NCBI GenBank assembly: GCA_014874295.1
Contig: JACWAL010000035.1
Span: forward strand, 1 to 39,424
From: Microcaldota archaeon
Lineage (GTDB): Archaea; Micrarchaeota; Micrarchaeia; Micrarchaeales; Micrarchaeaceae
Reading direction: 5' to 3'
DNA: 39,424 nucleotides
The position numbers and the translations under genes were made by a program. Under the pieces are notes generated by a model. It was not told the DNA's origin and searched no databases. It worked only from the letters and a program-made list of their open reading frames with translations. Shown here piece by piece: positions 35,344-39,424 of the stretch (position 1 is the first letter of the stretch; each line of letters opens with the position of its first letter).

Positions 35344-36093
35344 TCACATCATCAGCGAGCCTGCGGCCGCGACGATATTGAGCATGACCATGCCAGAGGA
35401 AGCCATCGCGATGGCGCCCGGAACCCTGTCCCCCTTCTGGAAGAACGCCGATATGACCGCGACCAGCGCGATGTACGCGGCAACGACCACAATGAACGGC
35501 AGCGTGGCAGCGGTGGTTGCCTGCGTGGGCAGCCCGATGTCCATTATGTTCCTGCACACACCAGCAAACGCGGGAAAGAAGGCGCAGTTCCCGGCCTGTA
35601 TGAGCGAGAGGGTGTTGCTGATGCCGCCGATGTGTCGCATCTTTAGCTCGCTCGCGTACCTCTGCCTTGATAGCAGCGATTTCAGCTGCGCGTCGATATT
35701 CGCCCCGTTGAGCACGGCGTCCCTTGCGAGGTGCATTGTAGAGAGCAGGCACGTCGGGTCATCGGCCAGCGGCAGCGGGACGTCTGACGCATCTCCCAGC
35801 GCCCAGCGCTTCACGGTGTCGACTACAGCCTGTTCGAACTTCAATCCCTTCGCAGCATCCATCGCTCTCTTGGAGAACGGAATGACCTCGCTGCTGGACA
35901 GCCTGGAGAGGAACTCCAATGAATCCCTCTCTTGCCTCGAGGATGCGAGTGCGCGCCCCCTTCTTGCCGAGACATAAAGGTATGAGGCGGGCAGAAGGAT
36001 CGGCAGCGATAGGTACGGCTGCACGAACGACACAACTAGTGCGGCGGCAAACATTGGGACAGACGCGGCTATTCTCTTATCCATATACCTCAC
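35344..36093 (-). CDS. TadC-like type II/IV pilus membrane platform protein (T2SF-type half)
   Basis: 249 aa; hydrophobic N- and C-terminal pairs flanking a helical T2SF-like core 'DSLEFLSRLSSSEVIPFSKRAMDAAKGLKFEQAV...RQRYASELKMRHIGGISNTLSLIQAG'; located after the ATPase. Confidence 0.65.
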   Translation of the reverse strand: MRYMDKRIAASVPMFAAALVVSFVQPYLSLPILLPASYLYVSARRGRALASSRQERDSLEFLSRLSSSEVIPFSKRAMDAAKGLKFEQAVVDTVKRWALGDASDVPLPLADDPTCLLSTMHLARDAVLNGANIDAQLKSLLSRQRYASELKMRHIGGISNTLSLIQAGNCAFFPAFAGVCRNIMDIGLPTQATTAATLPFIVVVAAYIALVAVISAFFQKGDRVPGAIAMASSGMVMLNIVAAAGSLMM

Positions 36094-36601
36094 TCATCTT
36101 CCTGCGCAGCAGCGCGTATACCAGCGGGAACACCATTATCAGTGCCATCGAGAATGCCGCGAACGACGCGGCAGAGCTGTAGAGCATCGAGTATCCCACG
36201 AAGCCGAAGAGCGCTAGGGACGGCAGTATCACGCTGGAGAGCAACGACAGCGTCATATACTTCTGCACCGACCCGAACCCAATCTCGAGCCGCAACCTGC
36301 CGGAATGCTCCACCTCATCAGAAAGCCTCAGCATCGCAGCCCTCGCGTCATCACAGCCGGATACCGCTTCCATGAGGCGGATCCTTAGCCCGCGGTCACG
36401 CAGTTTGGCGGCTGACATGGAAGTACGGAACGCGTCAGCTACGGGCACGCCCAGCTTCACGTTCGCGTAGGCTGTTGATACTGCATAGCGCAATGTGCTC
36501 CGCGATTCCGTCAAGGCAGCACTGCGAATTGCTTCCATCGATGTCGGGGCGCTGAGCGCGCACTCGCGCATCTTCTCTGCAAACACTTCGTCATCATCCA
36601 T
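36077..36601 (-). CDS. TadB/C-like pilus membrane platform protein (second T2SF-type half)
   Basis: 174 aa; helical N-terminal region followed by TMs; overlaps the next platform gene. Confidence 0.62.
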   Translation of the reverse strand: MDDDEVFAEKMRECALSAPTSMEAIRSAALTESRSTLRYAVSTAYANVKLGVPVADAFRTSMSAAKLRDRGLRIRLMEAVSGCDDARAAMLRLSDEVEHSGRLRLEIGFGSVQKYMTLSLLSSVILPSLALFGFVGYSMLYSSAASFAAFSMALIMVFPLVYALLRRKMSEVYG

Positions 36602-38047
36602 TCAAGCACCGTAGCTTCGTATGTATTCCGTTACACTTGCATTGCTGTCTATCGATGCGAGGAACCTGGAGCGCCTCCTCAGCTCGGCCGCGGCCTTCTG
36701 CACCGTGATGAGATGCAAATCTGCGAACCTCTCCACGACCTTCAGCGTGGTCGCACTCGAGCGCAGGTTACTAAAATTGACCTGGGACATCGCGCACCCG
36801 ATGTCGCCCGTCCCCTCGGCAGGTATAGCATCCCTGGTTGCCCATCTATATTCCCACGCACTGGACAGGCTGCGCGACGCTCCGTCCTTACGCATGAACA
36901 GCGCCACGTCGAGCGCGCTTACGTTGCTCCTCTCGACCTCCATCGGCTTGGATGTGAGCCTGTCGAGCAGGCTGCGCGCGTCGCAGTTGCTGTGCATGGT
37001 GGCCATAAAGGGTATGCCCAGGTTGCCTGCCGCGAAGACGTCCCTCGCCTCCGGACCGCGGAGTTCTCCAAGTATTATTCTGTCTGGCCTTATGTGCAGC
37101 GCGTTCACCACCTGGTCGCGCAGCTCTGCTTTCGATCCGGCGCGGCCCTGCAGACCCACAAAGTTCGAGAGATCATGGTCCAGCCTGAGCTCGCTCACGT
37201 CCTCCTCCACCACGACGACGCGCTCGTGTCGGGGCAAAAACGAGAGCAGGGACATGAGCAGCGATGTCTTGCCTGAAGCGGGGGCTCCAGACACCATGAT
37301 GTTAAGCCCTGCATCGAGCGCCATCCACATGTAGGCCAGGGCATCGCTGGTCAGCGTTCCCGTAGAGAGCAGCTTCCTCATGTCAATCTTGTTCGAGCTG
37401 TTCAGCCTTATCGACACCGCCGCCCCTCCTGGGGCGTACGGCCTGAGCTGGGCGTGTACCCTCGACCCGTCCGCAAGCTGGGCATCTATTATTGGAGTAT
37501 CGGAGTTCAGCTCCCTCTCCGCGTCGGCGATGAGCCTGTTGAGCGCGGAGCGCATCGCCTGCTCGCTCCTGAAGGAGAGGTTAGTGCGGCAGAACCCCAG
37601 CCTCGAGTGATACACACATATGCGCGACGTCGGGCTGTTCACCACTATCTCCTCCATGTTCTCCTTGTCGTCCATCAGCATCGAGAATGGCCCGAACCCC
37701 GCTGTGTCGTGCGCGGCCATGTACGAGATCAGCTCCCTGTCCTGTACATCTTGCGGCAGCGAGGAAAGCGCCAAGGCGTACGCGTCCTTCACAGAGGCGC
37801 TGCTCCCAGGGGCGAGGTTGGAGACCACGGCGCGCTTGGCAGCCGCCATCATGGCCTCGTCTGAACTGGTCAGCACCCTGCCAACCGAATAGACGTTGCC
37901 GTCCTTCCCGCTACCGGCGGTAAAGAACCTCCCGCTGAACTCGGCGGCCGACGGCGCATCGCCCGAAACGCTGAACGACGCGGGCAGGCCTTCCCGAAAC
38001 GCCCTCGTGAACACCCTTCCAAACATCCTGCATCCAACCCGAGGCAC
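36602..38047 (-). CDS. Type II/IV secretion ATPase (TadA/ArlI/PilB-like)
   Basis: 481 aa; 'MEEIVVNSPTSRICVYHSRLGFCRTNL', Walker A 'GAPASGKTS', 'VVVEEDVSELRL', 'IILGELRGPEARDVFAAGNLGIPFMATMHSN'. Confidence 0.88.
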   Translation of the reverse strand: MPRVGCRMFGRVFTRAFREGLPASFSVSGDAPSAAEFSGRFFTAGSGKDGNVYSVGRVLTSSDEAMMAAAKRAVVSNLAPGSSASVKDAYALALSSLPQDVQDRELISYMAAHDTAGFGPFSMLMDDKENMEEIVVNSPTSRICVYHSRLGFCRTNLSFRSEQAMRSALNRLIADAERELNSDTPIIDAQLADGSRVHAQLRPYAPGGAAVSIRLNSSNKIDMRKLLSTGTLTSDALAYMWMALDAGLNIMVSGAPASGKTSLLMSLLSFLPRHERVVVVEEDVSELRLDHDLSNFVGLQGRAGSKAELRDQVVNALHIRPDRIILGELRGPEARDVFAAGNLGIPFMATMHSNCDARSLLDRLTSKPMEVERSNVSALDVALFMRKDGASRSLSSAWEYRWATRDAIPAEGTGDIGCAMSQVNFSNLRSSATTLKVVERFADLHLITVQKAAAELRRRSRFLASIDSNASVTEYIRSYGA

Positions 38048-38142
38048 TTTACCTCACTGCCGATTCTTTTACTCAGATAAAATATTTATACTTTACTATA
38101 TCTCCATATATATAGCTTAAGAGGTCATCAATATCAGGCCAC

Positions 38143-38179
38143 AAGGTTTAGCGCGGGATAATAAGGTTTATAAGGATTA
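38143..38179. repeat. Direct repeats AAGGTTTA / AAGGTTTA / AAGGATTA in divergent promoter
   Basis: aaggttta at 38143-38150 and 38163-38170, aaggatta at 38172-38179, upstream of the wHTH gene. Confidence 0.5.
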
Positions 38180-38195
38180 ACAGCTAAGCCTAAGT

Positions 38196-38522
38196 ATGGC
38201 AAAGGGAGAGATAGAGAAGGACGAGATATGGAACTTCAGGAGGGTACTGAGCAGACCGAACTACGCGGTCATGGATCTGCTGTTCAAGAAGTCGCCTAGG
38301 ACCACAAGGGAACTGTACGCGCTTCTCGAGAAGAGGTTCACCAGGAAGACTCTCATCATAACCCTAAGGGAGCTTTCACTGGAGCTTAACGTCATACAGC
38401 CAACGCACATAAGGACCGACAAGGGCTATGGCCTGGGATACAGGCTTAACCCGAAGATGAAGGACGTTGTCAAGACCGTGGCGAAGCTCGCGAAGGTAAT
38501 GGACGGCGTTGTAAAGGAGTAA
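38196..38522 (+). CDS. Winged-helix transcriptional regulator
   Basis: 108 aa; 'NYAVMDLLFKKSPRTTRELYALLEKRFTRKTLIITLRELSLELNVIQPTHIRTDKGYGLGYRLNP' resembles wHTH; divergent from the pilus operon. Confidence 0.65.
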   Translation: MAKGEIEKDEIWNFRRVLSRPNYAVMDLLFKKSPRTTRELYALLEKRFTRKTLIITLRELSLELNVIQPTHIRTDKGYGLGYRLNPKMKDVVKTVAKLAKVMDGVVKE

Positions 38523-38591
38523 CCCCCAACAGGACCCCATTGTGGCCGTGCAGCCTATTTATACCTTTGTCTGATATAAGATAGGAGTCGC

Positions 38592-39424
38592 ATGCATCAC
38601 AAAGCTGATGATTGGGAAGGGGTGGCACCGCGCAGCGGGCGTATGGCTCAGTCCGCGATGGAGTACTTAATGACGTATGGATGGGCAATCCTGATTATCG
38701 CGGTCGTACTTGGCGCACTCTATTCCCTCGGAGTCTTCAACATGTCGGCGTACATGCCGAAGATAGGACCGGGAGCCTGCCACGTCTTCAGGCCTAACGG
38801 TCCCGGAACCTCGTGGAACGTCGCACTGACAGGCAGCTGTGCTGGTTACCTGCCACAGTACGTCGCGCAGTTCAACGGGCAAGGCACCACTTACGTGCAG
38901 GTTCCAGCTACATCAATCTCCACAAACCTCAATACGTCCAATGCTTTTTCTGTCTTCGCGTGGGTTTATATGACAGGATTTCCTGTAGTACAGGGCAGCA
39001 CCGGTTATCCCACCGTCTTGGGGGGCAGAGGCGACCAGTTAGGAATATATGAAGCATCTCCAACAGCCTTCAATGTGCGGCCTTGCCTTGCGGGTTGCTT
39101 ACTTAGCTCAAGCACGGCACCGCTAAACACATGGGTCATGATAGGATACTCTTATAGCGCTTCTTTAGGGAGCGTCGTGATCTACATAAACGGAAGAGTG
39201 GATAGTACCCCGTCTGTATCGGGAGGCATTCCGATAAACAGCACGTATTGCATAGGCAATACCAATACGGGCGCCGTTTGCGCGAACGTGTGGCCATTCC
39301 AGGGCTCCATCGCCAACGTCCAGATCTACAACGCTTCATTAACGGCAGACCAGGTTCAGTACCTCTACAAGGAGGGCATAGGCGGTGCACCGATCTACCT
39401 GCAGCGCCTTGTTGGGTGGTGGCC
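38592..39424 (+). CDS. LamG-domain pilin with class III signal peptide, 3' end beyond right edge
   Basis: Not in ORF track (no stop in window). ATG 38592, internal ATG 38643: MAQSAMEYLMTYGWAILIIAVVLGALYSLGVF... then LamG '...FSVFAWVYMTG...QGSIANVQIYNASLTADQVQYLYKEGIGGAPIYLQRLVGWW'. Confidence 0.85.
   Translation, partial: MHHKADDWEGVAPRSGRMAQSAMEYLMTYGWAILIIAVVLGALYSLGVFNMSAYMPKIGPGACHVFRPNGPGTSWNVALTGSCAGYLPQYVAQFNGQGTTYVQVPATSISTNLNTSNAFSVFAWVYMTGFPVVQGSTGYPTVLGGRGDQLGIYEASPTAFNVRPCLAGCLLSSSTAPLNTWVMIGYSYSASLGSVVIYINGRVDSTPSVSGGIPINSTYCIGNTNTGAVCANVWPFQGSIANVQIYNASLTADQVQYLYKEGIGGAPIYLQRLVGWW

Noticed and set aside
1-39424. CRISPR arrays, rRNA genes, IS transposases
   Set aside because: Looked for regularly spaced repeats, rRNA-like conserved blocks and DDE/HUH/serine-recombinase motifs; none was recognised by eye.

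Overview
The window is archaeal. Gene content and style point to a DPANN lineage, most likely Micrarchaeota (inferred, no search run): archaeal histone, Hel308, RpoF-DUF655 pair, aIF5B-type IF-2, archaeal AdoMet synthetase, Hjc, Sec61-beta, class III pilin signal peptides of the QSAMEYxxTYGWAIL type, and LamG-bearing pilin-like proteins. No rRNA, CRISPR array or recognisable transposase was seen. Main blocks: (1) 1-5362, a minus-strand operon of pilin-like proteins carrying LamG domains, cut by the left edge; (2) 5464-31300, mostly housekeeping genes, with two AT-rich accessory islands (about 14.76-15.2 kb and 27.2-28.2 kb); (3) 32300-38047, a tightly packed ten-gene minus-strand Tad-like type IV pilus operon with a divergent winged-helix regulator; (4) 38592-end, a second LamG pilin locus cut by the right edge. 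The strongest signals are: an exact 128-bp duplication between adjacent LamG genes, with a 32-bp core in a third gene and both window ends lying in the same GWWPLNGNANDYSGN module; a shared ungapped promoter/leader upstream of the AdoMet synthetase and LysRS genes; a LbH-fold paralog that looks frameshifted and truncated next to an AT-rich island bounded by imperfect inverted repeats; a TPR-AAA+ fusion; and two genes whose likely starts are non-canonical codons.
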